A stretch of 64,000 nucleotides of DNA from Macrobrachium rosenbergii. Its lineage: Eukaryota; Arthropoda; Malacostraca; Decapoda; Palaemonidae. Of this stretch, positions 12,850 to 24,415 are shown one piece after another (within the stretch, counting starts at the first letter, position 1; every line of letters starts with the position of its first letter). The notes beneath the pieces were generated by a model that saw only the letters and a list, made by a program, of their open reading frames with translations, did no database searches and was not told where the DNA came from. The stretch lies in the NCBI RefSeq assembly GCF_040412425.1, contig NC_089767.1:41022009-41086008 (forward strand). The letters are read 5' to 3'. A program made the position numbers and the translations under genes.

Positions 12850-13560
12850 GGCGCCTGGGTTGTTTACCGAGTTTTCCCTAACTCTCCACTAATAATATTT
12901 TCATCATTGCTTTCAAAAGCGCCTAACCAACCGGTGTGAAATTTTAATATGTTAAAGCTCGCCTTTATGGCCCGTATTCAAGTGAAACCCAAACCTTCAT
13001 CGCTGCTGCCTGAGTTGAAAGACACACCGTATCTATAAAATGAAACTGCTAAAATGGAAATCTTATTGGACGTCAGAATAATTCCCTTTGAAGATAAGTA
13101 CCCTTTTTTTGAAAGCAGGCTGACCGTGAAAATATGATGTACGTGAATAAATGTAATCAAAATACAATGTAGACGCGGGGTTTTACATCATTAAATCGTA
13201 GCAGCCAGATATGTTTTCTGAAGCTAGAATAAAAAAAAAAAAGTTATTAAAAGAAACATAAAAATAAACAGATACTTAACCAAATGGCTCCACATAAATT
13301 TAGTGGAATAACTCTAATATGCAAATTTATGTGTACGCATATTTCATATCTGTGCCCGCAAATATGCATGCTAAAAATTGGCGAGTAAAAGCATAATGCA
13401 TGCATATTCATATATGGATGAATCAGTCTGTTCACACCAGATATGAGATTGACAAGTGATTAACAGCCAAGCAAGAATAGAATGCTCAAATGTGAAAAAA
13501 ATAAAATTATTTGTAAGAAACAGAATAAATATGAACAAATGATACAACACAAACAAAAAA
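12846..13560. other. unassigned A/T-rich DNA
   Basis: No repeat family or gene recognised. Confidence 0.45.
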
Positions 13561-14088
13561 ATAAATATATAAAAATAATAAACAGATGCTAAGAAGAGTT
13601 TGAAATATAAGATTAATATATAAAAATAATAAACAGTTGCTAAAAGGAATTTAAAATTAAAAGATTAATATATAAAAACAATAAACAGTTGCTAGGATGA
13701 GTGAAAATTAAATAATTAATATATAAAAATAATAAACAGGTGCTAAAAGGAGTGAAAAATATAAGATTAATAATATATAAAAATAATAAACAGTTGCTAA
13801 GAGGATTGAAAAGCATAAGATTAATATATACAAATACATAAACAGTTGCTAAAAGGAGTGAAAATTATAAGATTAAAATATAAAAAATAAACAGCTGCTA
13901 AAAGGAGTGAAAAATATAAGATGAATGCATAAAAATAATAATCAGTTCCTAAAAGGAGTGACAACTATAAGATTAATAATATATACAAATAACAAACAGT
14001 TGTTAAGGATTGAAGAGCATAAGATTAATGCATACAAATACACAAACAGCTGTTAAGGGGAGTGAAAACTATCAATGTAATGATGCAG
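13561..14088. repeat. ~52-bp minisatellite, ~10 units
   Basis: The unit is approximately TATATAAAAATAATAAACAG, TTGCTAAAAGGAGTG, AAAATATAAGATTAA. I can follow about ten units with substitutions and small indels. Divergence is spread evenly and no two neighbours are identical, so the array appears old. Confidence 0.93.
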
Positions 14089-14280
14089 GCCACTTTAAAA
14101 AATCCCTCAAGACCCCACACCCCCCAAAATCCCCCTAGGACCATGAGCCAAGAGATTAGGAGAAAACTAAGCATGTAACGTGACGCTGTTCTAACGAAAA
14201 CATTCCCTTCGCTAATCCTTTTAAAACCAACCGGCTGTTAGAACCCAGCTTTTTCATAGATGGAAAAAAATGTCAGTAAA

Positions 14281-14670
14281 ACATGCGCAGAAGTTTCTTC
14301 GGCGCAACCGAGTTTTCTGTACAGCCACTACAGCGTATAATCAAGGGCACCGAAAATGGATTTATCTTTCGGTGGTCTCGGTATAATGCTGTATGAGCCG
14401 TGGATCATGAAACTTTAACCAAGGCCCGGTGATGGCCTGTCCTATAGCGTTGCCAGACGCACGATTATGGCTAACTTTAACCTTGAATTAAATAAAAACT
14501 ACAGAGGCTAGAGGGCTGCAATTTGGTATGTTTGATGATTGCAGCGTGGATGATCAACATACCAATTTGCACCCCTCTAGCCTCAGTAGTTTTTAAGATC
14601 TGAGGGCGGACAGATAAAGTGCAGACGGACAGACAAAGCCAACTCAATAGGTTTTCTTTTGCAGAAAAAT
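14281..14670 (+). mobile_element. HE structured dispersed element, copy 2
   Basis: Near full-length. It has the start hairpin (GCGCAGAAG / CTTCGGCGC) and a second hairpin (CCACCGAAA at about 14349 pairing with TTTCGGTGG). It then has the GGCCCGGTGATGGCCTGTCC block and the long stem-loop at about 14495-14594. The end is TTTTCTTTTGCAGAAAA. The long-stem arms are about 45 nt with a few mismatches. Confidence 0.9.
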
Positions 14671-14997
14671 AAAAAGGGGTTGCTAAGAAATAAGTGTTTG
14701 GAAACAGGATCGCTGGAAAACTCAACGCAGCTCAGATAAAGGTGTTGCTAAAGTCTTCTGTTTTACTATCATACAAAGTTTGACGTAAAACTAAGTTTTG
14801 CAAAGAGGTCACGTGACACGGGAGAAAGAAAGTGAACTGGAATTTTCCAAAACAACGGCGCCCGAGGAGGATAAATGTATCTTTAACAATCAGCAGAAAT
14901 CATACTGTTTCCTTTTAACATGAGTAGGCCTTATACAGTAGCATCAAATTTAATATTGTGGAAATTGCCTAACACATAAAAGAACACGAGCGCACCC

Positions 14998-15000
<3 letters not shown>
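14671..15000. other. unassigned DNA
   Basis: Nothing recognised. Confidence 0.45.
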
Positions 15001-15002
<2 letters not shown>

Positions 15003-15069
<67 letters not shown>

Positions 15070-15085
15070 TATATATATTTGTGTT
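15003..15085. repeat. (TA)n array
   Basis: About 29 TA units, then ATTATATATT interruptions. Confidence 0.95.
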
Positions 15086-15178
15086 GTTTAGGTAACTCTA
15101 AGTTTGCCTATTTAAAATTCATGGAGAAATAGTGAAGTGTATAATCGAGATGTACATGTGCTGTATAATGTATGGATA

Positions 15179-15660
<482 letters not shown>

Positions 15661-16200
15661 AATTTGCTTTTACGTGGACACATCATTCGTTATATATCAT
15701 AAAATTGTATTTTGATGTTTTATGGGTAATTTTTCCATATATCTCTTATCCTATGGAAAATAGATTTTTTAATTTTTTTTTTACGTGGATACGTTTTTCG
15801 TTATGTAACATAAATTTATGTTGTTGGTATTTTATGAGTTATTTTTTCATGCTTCTCTTCTCGTGTAAAAAAAAAAAAGCAAGTGCTTTGATTTCTTGTA
15901 AATTATTATTTTTTTAGTGGACACTTTATACGTTGTATAGGATAAAATTTTTTGTTAATATTTAATAAGTTATTCCCCCCATTTCTCATTTCCAAGATAA
16001 AAAAAAATTTTTTTTATTTTCTTTTTTTTTACGTGGACACGCTATTCGTTATTTAACATAAAATTTTATTGGTAATATTTGATGAGTTATTCCTCCCTAC
16101 TTCTCTTCTCCTAGGCAAAACGATGTTTTTATTTTACTACGTAGTATATTGTTGATATTTTCTGGGTTATTCCTCCCCTACCTTTCTTTTCTCGGATATA
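15661..16200. repeat. degenerate ~115-bp tandem array, ~5 units
   Basis: TTTACGTGGACACNNNATTCG, ATAAAATTTTATTG, GAGTTATTCCTCCCCTACTT and CTCTTCTC recur in order. The ACGTGGACAC motif falls at about 15672, 15783, 15916, 16031 and 16139. Poly-T/poly-A stretches at unit junctions vary in length. The 125-codon frame across it (15540-15917) is a by-product. Confidence 0.85.
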
Positions 16201-16215
16201 AAAAGATTATCAGTC

Positions 16216-16220
16216 TCACA

Positions 16221-16309
<89 letters not shown>

Positions 16310-16401
16310 CTAAAAAATTTTCATTTTATATAAATTTCGTGAAGAAATTAACCAGTTGATATAACAATTCATAACCTCTTCTGCAAACTACTGACAATAT
16401 C

Positions 16402-16469
<68 letters not shown>
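16216..16469. repeat. (CA)n-(GA)n array and a second (GA)n array
   Basis: CA 16216-16239 passes directly into GA to 16306. A second GA array lies at about 16405-16469. Confidence 0.95.
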
Positions 16470-16471
<2 letters not shown>

Positions 16472-16778
16472 AAGGAAACCAACGGTTCATTGACCAAAGA
16501 ATTCAGCGATCCACGGTGGCGACCAAGTATAAGGCAAATATGAACTTGAGTTTATCGGAGGCTTTCAGATAAACAAGGTCACTGAAGGTCACTGATCAAC
16601 ACCACCGATCACCCGCCAACTCCAACCTTCTATCACTTTAAGAAAAGAAAAAACAAAAAGTGTATAACAATCACGTGATCAACCCCACGTTATGTCTCTG
16701 GGCTTCGTACACACATGAATCATATGCTAGGACTTTACCGTTGTGTACTTTTTTCTGATATTTAAAAGATTTTTTTTC

Positions 16779-16780
<2 letters not shown>
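16470..16780. other. unassigned DNA
   Basis: Nothing recognised. Confidence 0.45.

Positions 16781-16845
<65 letters not shown>
16781..16845. repeat. (GA)n microsatellite
   Basis: About 32 GA units. Confidence 0.97.
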
Positions 16846-16847
<2 letters not shown>

Positions 16848-16962
16848 CACAGAAGCCAGTCTCATTGTATGTCTTACAAGAAAATCTCTGAAGAAGGAAC
16901 AGCAGCCGTATTCAAGCTACGGAACTTTCCGGGAGGAACATTCCGTAAGTAACTATTTTATG

Positions 16963-16965
<3 letters not shown>

Positions 16966-17042
<77 letters not shown>
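16966..17042. repeat. (TA)n array
   Basis: About 38 uninterrupted TA units. Confidence 0.97.
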
Positions 17043-17045
<3 letters not shown>

Positions 17046-17220
17046 TCTACGCCTAAAATAGTATCAGTGGAGATACAAATTTTCTGGCCTGGAAAGGCTT
17101 ACTCGTGGAATAGCGTCTGGCACTAAAAAACTTTGCGTAGCAACCAAAGAATGGATCTTTGGAATTAGCCAGTCTTCATTACTGCTGATATTTGCTTCAT
17201 CCGAGAATTATCATCTCTCA

Positions 17221-17582
17221 GAAAACTATTGTTCCGGCTTCGTCTGTCCATCCGCACTTTTTCTGTCCGCCCTCAGATCTTAAAAACTACTGAGGCTAGA
17301 GGGCTGCATATTGGTATGTCGATCATCCACACTCCAATCATCAAACATATCAAATTGCAGCCCTTTAGCCTCAATAGTTTTTCTTTTATTTAAGGTTAAA
17401 GGTAGCTATATTCGTGCTTCTGGCAACGATATAGGATAGGCCACCAACGGGCCGTGGTTAAAGTTTCATGAGCCACGGCTCATACAGCATTGTACCGAGC
17501 CCAACGAAAGAGATCTATTTTCGGTGGCCTTAATTATTCGCTGTAGCGGCTGTACAGAAAATTTAGTTTCTTCGGAGTATTT
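17221..17582 (-). mobile_element. HE structured dispersed element, copy 3
   Basis: Reverse orientation to copies 1 and 2. It starts with GAAAACTATTGTTCCGGC and the CTGTCCGTCC-type block, then the long stem-loop at 17282-17382. It ends with GCTGTACAGAAAA and a decayed start hairpin. Arm mismatches are one-sided, so they look like neutral decay rather than compensated change. Confidence 0.88.
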
Positions 17583-18542
17583 TTCAATTGTTTCCATTTG
17601 TTATTATATATTGGTGAATTTCAATTTGTCAATTCATATCTATTCGCAACGGCGATATGTAACAAGAATTCTGTATATTAACTGGTGATTTCTGTAATGG
17701 AAATGAGGCAGCCTCCAAGATTATATAAGCTGCTCAAACCTTGCTTACTGCTTCCAGTTTTGGCCCAAAGTGTAAACTGTTCTCCTATATATATTCTAAA
17801 ATCTCTCTATAAGAATTTGGAAGACGGAACCTAGGTTTTCTGCAGTGCTACTAATATCTGCAAGAGCCGTGGTAACGTAACTAAAATGACGGAATAAGAG
17901 ATATTCTTAATCTCCGACTAAAACAAGTAAAATCACATCAGCTTCCGGTCTTCTACTCTCTCCCCCTGTGGGGAAAAGTGTATTCATGGGTGACGTCATC
18001 GGGACAAGGCAGCCACAGATTCTGAGAAAAACTCTTTCGCCAGGAGGTCACGGGGAACAACTCTTCCTTGGCGTTATTCTCTTTAAAGCCTTCTGCTCCA
18101 CGTTGCGTCATGCTTTGCTGCGTCCTTTCCTAACTGGTGCTCATTATCAGAAGTGGTCTGTTATTTACTAATTTCATCATTCCATTCTAGATTTTTTATA
18201 AGATTGATATCCACTGATGGGTAAAAGCTACCAGTTCCACTCGAGTCTCATAAACTGATAACTACTGGATTTGGGTAATTGATCACATCATATAGTCAGG
18301 CATAACCGAAAATTTATAAAGGTCTAAACCCTCTTCTTTATCATTCGAGCATCTTCCAACTTTGTTGGGCTTTCTCACCACAACTGGCTTTCCACATCTC
18401 CTTCAAGTACATTAAGGGACGGGAGACTCATGACTTCTGTCGTAAAAACAAGGAGAATGCTTTCACAGAAGTCAGAGGCAAGATTTAAAGCTCCTGATTT
18501 ATTAAACCAAAGAGGTTTTGACGAATATTCCTGGAATAACTG

Positions 18543-18545
<3 letters not shown>
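17583..18545. other. unassigned DNA, ~960 bp
   Basis: Average composition. The frame 17968-18171 (+, 67 codons) has no recognisable motif. Confidence 0.45.

Positions 18546-18602
<57 letters not shown>
18546..18602. repeat. (TC)n microsatellite
   Basis: About 28 TC units. Confidence 0.97.
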
Positions 18603-18605
<3 letters not shown>

Positions 18606-18995
18606 CGTACCAAATGATGGTTAAAAAACGCCCTCAATGTACCTGGTTTCAACCACAGCCTTGCACCGGTTAGATATCAGAAGGAACCAGTTACTGGGAC
18701 ATCCACCTGGTGTAAGAAACCACCTTGTGTGACAAACAAGAATGCTTCTGCAGTAAAAGTTAAGAGCAATGCCTTCAGCACCTGCTCAACATTGTTCAGA
18801 GGTGAAGCATTATTCAGAATCATGTCAATGGTTTCAGTGACGGGGCATCAGTGACTAAGCTCTCAATAACAACTAACGTGATATCACCTCGAGGTGGCGT
18901 CTTCAGAAGGTCGCCGAACTGGGTAGACATTCAGAGCACACAGTCTAGTTAACCAGCCTCCGGAAAACAAGCTCTAATTCCCATATTCTTCGCAA
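18603..18995. other. unassigned DNA upstream of the LINE remnant
   Basis: No gene recognised. This could be further decayed LINE sequence, but I cannot align it. Confidence 0.4.
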
Positions 18996-19782
18996 ATGTT
19001 ATATTGCAACTATTTCCTCCCTTTTTTTACATTCACATTCAACAAGGCATCTGGCCAAGGTCATGTCTATAGACAACTTCTTCATTTAGATGCCCTTTTT
19101 TACGGCCTCCTGAAGAATGAGCAAATTCCTACACCCATTCTTATCATGGATATATTATCAAAATATTGTCCTATTGTTTCGACATCTATTATATTCAAGC
19201 CTTTATCCAAAATTTTTTTTTTAAAGGTAGGACCAATGGTGATTGACTTTCCTAATCAATTTTGACATCCACTGCCCTGTTTCATCAGAGAATCTGAAGT
19301 CCCTGCCTCAAAGATTAGAAAAGCACTGGAAAGAGATTGACACAATGTTCTGTCAGTTAAAGTTTCCTTCACTCCTCCTTTACGTAAACTTATCTCTGGG
19401 CTTTTTCCATGTGATAGTTACAGCATATCACTTTCAGTGGTGTTCCCCAGGGGCCATTTTTGTACCTTCTTTTCTTCATGCATTAAGTTACCACACCAAT
19501 GCATGGTTTTGCTGACGATTCAAATCTTCACAACCCACCTTTTTCCCTTCTTCTGGAACCCCTATTGTTCTCACTAAATCCTGAATTGTTCTTCACAATT
19601 GTTCTTCATTTATCGACGCTGATCTTGAAAGTATATCTGAATGGAAAGCCTGTAATTTACTTGAGTACATTGTCTGCTACAAAGGTACAATTACCACCAG
19701 TAACGTCATCTTTTCTCCCAACCAGTTCTATTTCCTTTGATCATGACGAAACTCTTTCCGTCTCCTTTACTAACATTTTGTG
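18996..19782 (+). pseudogene. decayed non-LTR retrotransposon reverse transcriptase, first part
   Basis: Segments in shifting frames match the order of reverse-transcriptase motifs in CR1/Jockey-type LINEs. NKASGQG lies at about 19041 (usual KASGPD). KYCPIVSTSIIFKPLSKIF lies at about 19161 (usual NYRPIALTSxxSKxFE). A SPGAIFVPSF-like stretch lies near 19449 (usual PQGSVLSPxLF). The catalytic HGFADDSNLH is at 19499-19531. A stretch resembling the region after the catalytic motif (KVQLPPVTSSFLP) lies near 19681. At least two frameshifts and several stops separate the blocks, so it is dead. A SINE interrupts it at 19783. The clade is inferred from motif style only. Confidence 0.8.
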
Positions 19783-20076
19783 TTCAAAGGCCAAGCACTG
19801 GGACCTATGAGGTCACTCACCGCCGAAATGGAAATTAATAGTAAATGGTTTGAAAGGTGTAACAGGAGGAAAACCTCAAAGCAGTTGCACTGTGAATCAA
19901 CTGTTAGGAGAAGGTGGAAAGTAAGATGGAAGAGAGAGAATATGAAAGGAGGTACAGTGAAAGGAACGAAAGGGGTTGCAGCTAGGGGCCTCAGGAAGGC
20001 ACGCTGCAAAGAACCTTAAGAAATGCCTACAGTGCACTGCATGAGGTGCACTGACCGCACTATCCTCTTACTGGGT
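19783..20076 (-). mobile_element. tRNA-derived-type SINE, copy 1, nested in the LINE
   Basis: Shares the family signature: AAGCACTGGGACCTATGAGG, ATTCAGCGCYGAAAYGGAAA-like, GGGGTTGCAGCTAGGGGCC and GTGCACYGCATGAGGTGCAC. Read on the minus strand, the head GGATAGTGCGGTCAGTGCAC resembles a pol III A box. The opposite end would be the 3' tail. It lies exactly between the two halves of the LINE remnant, so it inserted after the LINE. Its own tail is missing here. Confidence 0.85.
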
Positions 20077-20420
20077 CAAGTGGTATCAAAATTGTGCTGG
20101 AGCAAGTTCTTGTCACTAATTGCAAAATCTGGGCATCTCAGGAAGCTGTGATTTCCTTCCTTAACCCCCAAATTAAAGGCATTGCTGATCAGTGGTCCTT
20201 TGTCCCTACCGCAAGGTTAATTTTTGTTACTCTCTCTATTCTCTTTCTTTCAACGTTTTCTCTGTCAGCATTATTTTGGCCATTGCTCCGTTAAGCTAAG
20301 CCATATTCCATCTTCTTCTCCTTACTTGGTCACGTGACACGCCAAGTCAACCACTCTCTCACTCATTTCGTGGACTTCAGCATTCCTTATCGTTCAGGTT
20401 TGTGAATGGCCACCACCCCC

Positions 20421-20481
<61 letters not shown>

Positions 20482-20602
20482 CCACTGCCAAACTTTGGAA
20501 TTCTCTCCTGTCTGTTTCCCCCGAATCCTCCCATTTATACCCTTATATTCTCTCTCAGTTATTTCCTTATTTCCTTTAGACCTAGGATACTTAAGGGGAT
20601 GA
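20077..20602 (+). pseudogene. decayed non-LTR retrotransposon, C-terminal part
   Basis: Continues the LINE beyond the nested SINE. IAKSGHLRKL is near 20118. HYFGHCSVKLSHIPSSSPYL is at 20269-20328 and resembles the YRYYFGxCSxEL block of CR1/Jockey-like C-termini. STAKLWNSLL at 20481-20510 matches the TAKLWNSLP block that precedes the C-terminus. The middle of this region is missing compared with typical elements, and a TC array is embedded before STAKLW. Confidence 0.78.
20424..20477. repeat. (TC)n array inside the LINE remnant
   Basis: About 27 TC units sit between the HFVDFSIPYRSGL segment and STAKLWNSLL. It probably grew from a Ser/Leu-coding TCTCTC seed in the element, or was inserted there. 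Confidence 0.9.
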
Positions 20603-21261
20603 GGGGTGATTGGGGGGGGGCCGCCAATCCCACTGGTCTCGTCTTAAACTTCCAGTATAAATGCAGTTAATTTGCGCATCCAAAAGGCCGGCTTTTACTG
20701 ACTAGCTTTTCAGAGCATCGCCGCCCTACACAAGGGACCCAACAACCTTCTTCTCATACCCCGCCGGGAACAAGAGATCCCATTAGGGGTCGATCATTAA
20801 AGGACCACGTGTCCGACGGACGCCTACTACGGGGCGGCAGGCAACGGCATGGGAAACGGGGAGACCACACCACATGGACTGACAGACGAACAGACAGACA
20901 GAGAGACTGAACGTGCGCGAGCTGAGTCAGCTAATCTAACAGCTGTTTCCGGGTACCTGGCACGAAAAAAAAGAAAAAAAAAAAATAGTACGTCGCTCTT
21001 TATAACCTTTTAATGATCAGGTAAATAAGCGGTTCTTTGCTTTGTTGGTCCTGGTATCGGCGATGCCGGAAGTTGCGGGCGCCCCTGTTGTGTCGATTGT
21101 TGATGGCCGGCGAGGACATTTTTGAATGTGAAGGTTGATACGCGAGAAGGAAGGGGGCCGGGTGGGGGTGGGGGGGCACGACTTGTTGTGATTGAATACG
21201 CTGTGCATAAACACATCACGTACAGGACACACACATATTTATATAACTTAATACATATATA
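20603..21261. other. unassigned, GC-richer DNA
   Basis: Less A/T-rich than its surroundings, with G and C runs (20611, 21150-21178). Two overlapping minus frames at 21010-21234 (about 70 codons, Pro-rich) arise from the G-run tract. No gene recognised. Confidence 0.45.
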
Positions 21262-21637
<376 letters not shown>

Positions 21638-21823
21638 CACTATTCATGAAATCTTCATTCAAATACACATGAACATATAAGAGGGACTGGAATGAAAAAG
21701 GAAAATTTTATTAAACGTGAAGGACAATACGAAATAGAGACGTAAGAAAAAAAAATTAGAGAAAGAAAACGAGGAAAAAAGGAAAGCAATTAAACAATAA
21801 TTTATTCCATGAAAGCTCTAAAG

Positions 21824-21947
21824 CAGTGGTTCTTAACCAGGCGTGCTCGCACCCCGCGAGGTTGCCCAAGAATAACAGAAGCAAAAAATATTTTTATATA
21901 TGCATGTTATTTTTTTCTGCAAAAAATAAAATCAAATAAAGTAAACA

Positions 21948-22010
<63 letters not shown>

Positions 22011-22101
22011 TATTATTATCATTAATTATTTTTTTATTTTATTTTTTGCAGAAAAAATAGCATGCGTATAAAAATATATTTTGCTTTAATTATTCTTAGG
22101 C

Positions 22102-22161
<60 letters not shown>

Positions 22162-22316
22162 TATTATTATTATTATTATTATTAATATTAATATTATTAT
22201 TATTATTATTATCATTGCTACAGCCTTTTTTTTTATTTCAGCAATTCATGGGGTGCGAGAACTGACTGCCGATTTGAAAGGGGCGCATACATTAAAAAAA
22301 ACGTTAAGAACCACTG
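21824..22316. mobile_element. hAT-type MITE with 8-bp target duplication
   Basis: The ends are CAGTGGTTCTTAACC and (its imperfect complement) GTTAAGAACCACTG. Flanking 8-mers are CTCTAAAG (21816-21823) and CTCTATAG (22317-22324), one mismatch, fitting the hAT rule of 8-bp duplications around TCTAGA-like targets. There is no transposase frame in 493 bp. Inside, two arms of about 80 bp (about 21862-21945 and 22020-22105) are inverted copies of each other around a (TAA)n/(TTA)n core, and a second TAA/TTA block lies at 22103-22212. The family is inferred from the ends and duplication length. Confidence 0.9.
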
Positions 22317-22324
22317 CTCTATAG

Positions 22325-22993
22325 AGCATATTAGAGCAAATGAGCAAAATATAAGCTAAAAAAAAACCAACATGATGATATATGAAAACAAACGAGAACA
22401 CGACGATATCGAAACGTGCACCAGAGGAAAAATTACTATACTTACATAGTGTGAGGGTTCGTTTATATAGAAAAATAATTTGATTATTCCTCCGGTGAGC
22501 GCTGGAAGGGGCGCAAAAAAAACACGCGCGTATCAGTTACGAAATCACATATTACACAATATTCAGCTGATCTCTTTCGTAGTACGCACTGTAGTTATGT
22601 ATGATGCGCCACATCGTGTGTTTATTTTCTTTTTTTTTTTTTTGTAGGTTTGACAAGAACGCACTGACGATTATTTTTCTAAATCTAATTTCCACTTTTC
22701 ACAATGTACAAAAAATTATTTGTATACAATGTATCACTAAGCACACTGTAGGGGGGGAGTAAACTTTGTATTAGACAACATATAAAACAAACTTAGAAGT
22801 TTTCTACAACGTAATACATTCTCCACATTTTTAAGTATAATAATAGGCAGCTGGGAACATGTAAGTAATTACAGACTGCGCTTACAACATCACAGGGGTG
22901 GGGGAATGGGGGCAGGAGGTGGGTGGGTGGGCCGCTTCCGAGCAGATTCAGAAGCGAGCCGGGGATATAAAGGTATATAAATCAATAAAAAGA

Positions 22994-22997
<4 letters not shown>
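22325..22997. other. unassigned DNA
   Basis: A/T-rich with a poly-T run at about 22629, and GGGTGGGTGGG near 22920. Nothing recognised. Confidence 0.45.

Positions 22998-23042
<45 letters not shown>
22998..23042. repeat. (GA)n microsatellite
   Basis: About 22 GA units. Confidence 0.96.
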
Positions 23043-23047
<5 letters not shown>

Positions 23048-23202
23048 CATGCTGGTGGAACGTTCTTTTTTCGTCCCACTGGTACCGAAAGCGCGTTCAG
23101 GCGGCGACCTTGGAAGGCTAAAGACAGCGACCTCTACACGCTGGGGTCACTCGGTGTGTTTGAGTTTGTGTGCGTGCGTACGTGCGTCGTCGGTTAAAAT
23201 GT

Positions 23203-23237
23203 CCATGCCACCACCACCACCACCACCCCCGCCGCCG
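23203..23237. repeat. (CCA)n trinucleotide tract
   Basis: About seven CCA/CAC units followed by CCCCCGCCGCCG. Confidence 0.85.
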
Positions 23238-23458
23238 TTTTGTCATCAGGCCTTCCCTGCCTGCCTGCCGCCACTTGAGGCTGTCTCTCACTCAATATGG
23301 CTACGTTCATTCTTATATATTTTTTTTATTATATAATAAAAGACTCGCTTCAGGTCGCAATAACTACGGAATGAATGAATGAGAGGGCGAACAAATATAT
23401 TACATAGATGCAAAATCGCTCATACAAGGGGAAAGTCGCTACGGATTTTCCCCTTTAG

Positions 23459-23460
<2 letters not shown>

Positions 23461-23512
<52 letters not shown>

Positions 23513-23551
23513 GGATGGAAAACGTATCGTACAGCATATCAGTTTCCTCCC

Positions 23552-23606
<55 letters not shown>
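23461..23606. repeat. (GA)n and (TC)n arrays in inverted arrangement
   Basis: GA 23461-23508 and TC about 23556-23606 face each other across about 47 bp. The two arrays are mutually complementary, so either strand can fold into a stem of about 48 bp. Confidence 0.95.
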
Positions 23607-23608
<2 letters not shown>

Positions 23609-24139
23609 GGCTGTTGACCCCCTCGTCGCTGCTGTTTACATGATCGAGGACGCTGACACGGGGGGGTCAATGGTGTTCATCCTTTCATTTTCTTCCTTTA
23701 ACTTTCAAATGTCACTGCTTTGTTATAAGATTCTTTCTACTTAGCGATGTTTATTTAATATCTTTTTAACTCACTGAACTTAAAAAATAAAAATGGACAC
23801 AAACTTATATGAAGATACGCAAACGAGTTTTTCTCTCATCGTTTTAGCTTCCATCTGAAGAGTTGTTGATAATCTCTCTCCATCACTGTATATTTATAGA
23901 TCGTGCATGAACCCGCGCATTAACAAAAAAAAAAAAAAAAAAAACAAGGCGCCGGCTTTATTTAGACAGCTATTAATTTCGTCAACATACAAATAAACAC
24001 TACATGGCCTTTCGAGCCAGAGCCGAAATGCACATGCTTAAAGTTATATGCACACGTTCGTTCGTTCGTCTGTTGGTTCCGTCAGGAGCACAAGCATTCC
24101 AAACCAGCTAGAGCATAGGCCTGTATGATAGACACAGGG
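23607..24139. other. unassigned DNA
   Basis: Includes an A run (23925-23943). Nothing recognised. Confidence 0.45.
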
Positions 24140-24215
24140 CCTGGAGGGGGAGAGGAGGGGAGGGGAGGGGGAGGATGGTGAAGGGGTTGGGAGGGGTGGG
24201 GGTAGGGGAGACTAC
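24140..24215 (+). repeat. G-rich tract
   Basis: More than eight runs of three or more G with 1-7 nt spacers. This is compatible with a G-quadruplex on the plus strand. Smaller G-rich tracts lie at 24535-24645. Confidence 0.75.
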
Positions 24216-24334
24216 TACCACTGCCAGACGTAGGATGGAAAGCCTCCCCTCGGTTCATAGAGCAAGATCAGTGTGGACGCACGAGGTAACCAAATAATGA
24301 TCTTGCAATGTCAGTTACATAACGAGTCAACGCG

Positions 24335-24415
24335 TTGCTTGCTTGCTTGCTTGCTTGCAAGCCCGCTGCTTGCAAGTGTGGGCAGCAGCAGCAGCAACAG
24401 CAGCGTGACGCCCTG
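24335..24415. repeat. (GCTT)n and CAG-rich tract
   Basis: Five GCTT units, a second CTGCTTGCAAG, then CAGCAGCAGCAGCAACAGCAG. The GCTT tract and the CAAG copies can pair over short stretches. Confidence 0.85.
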
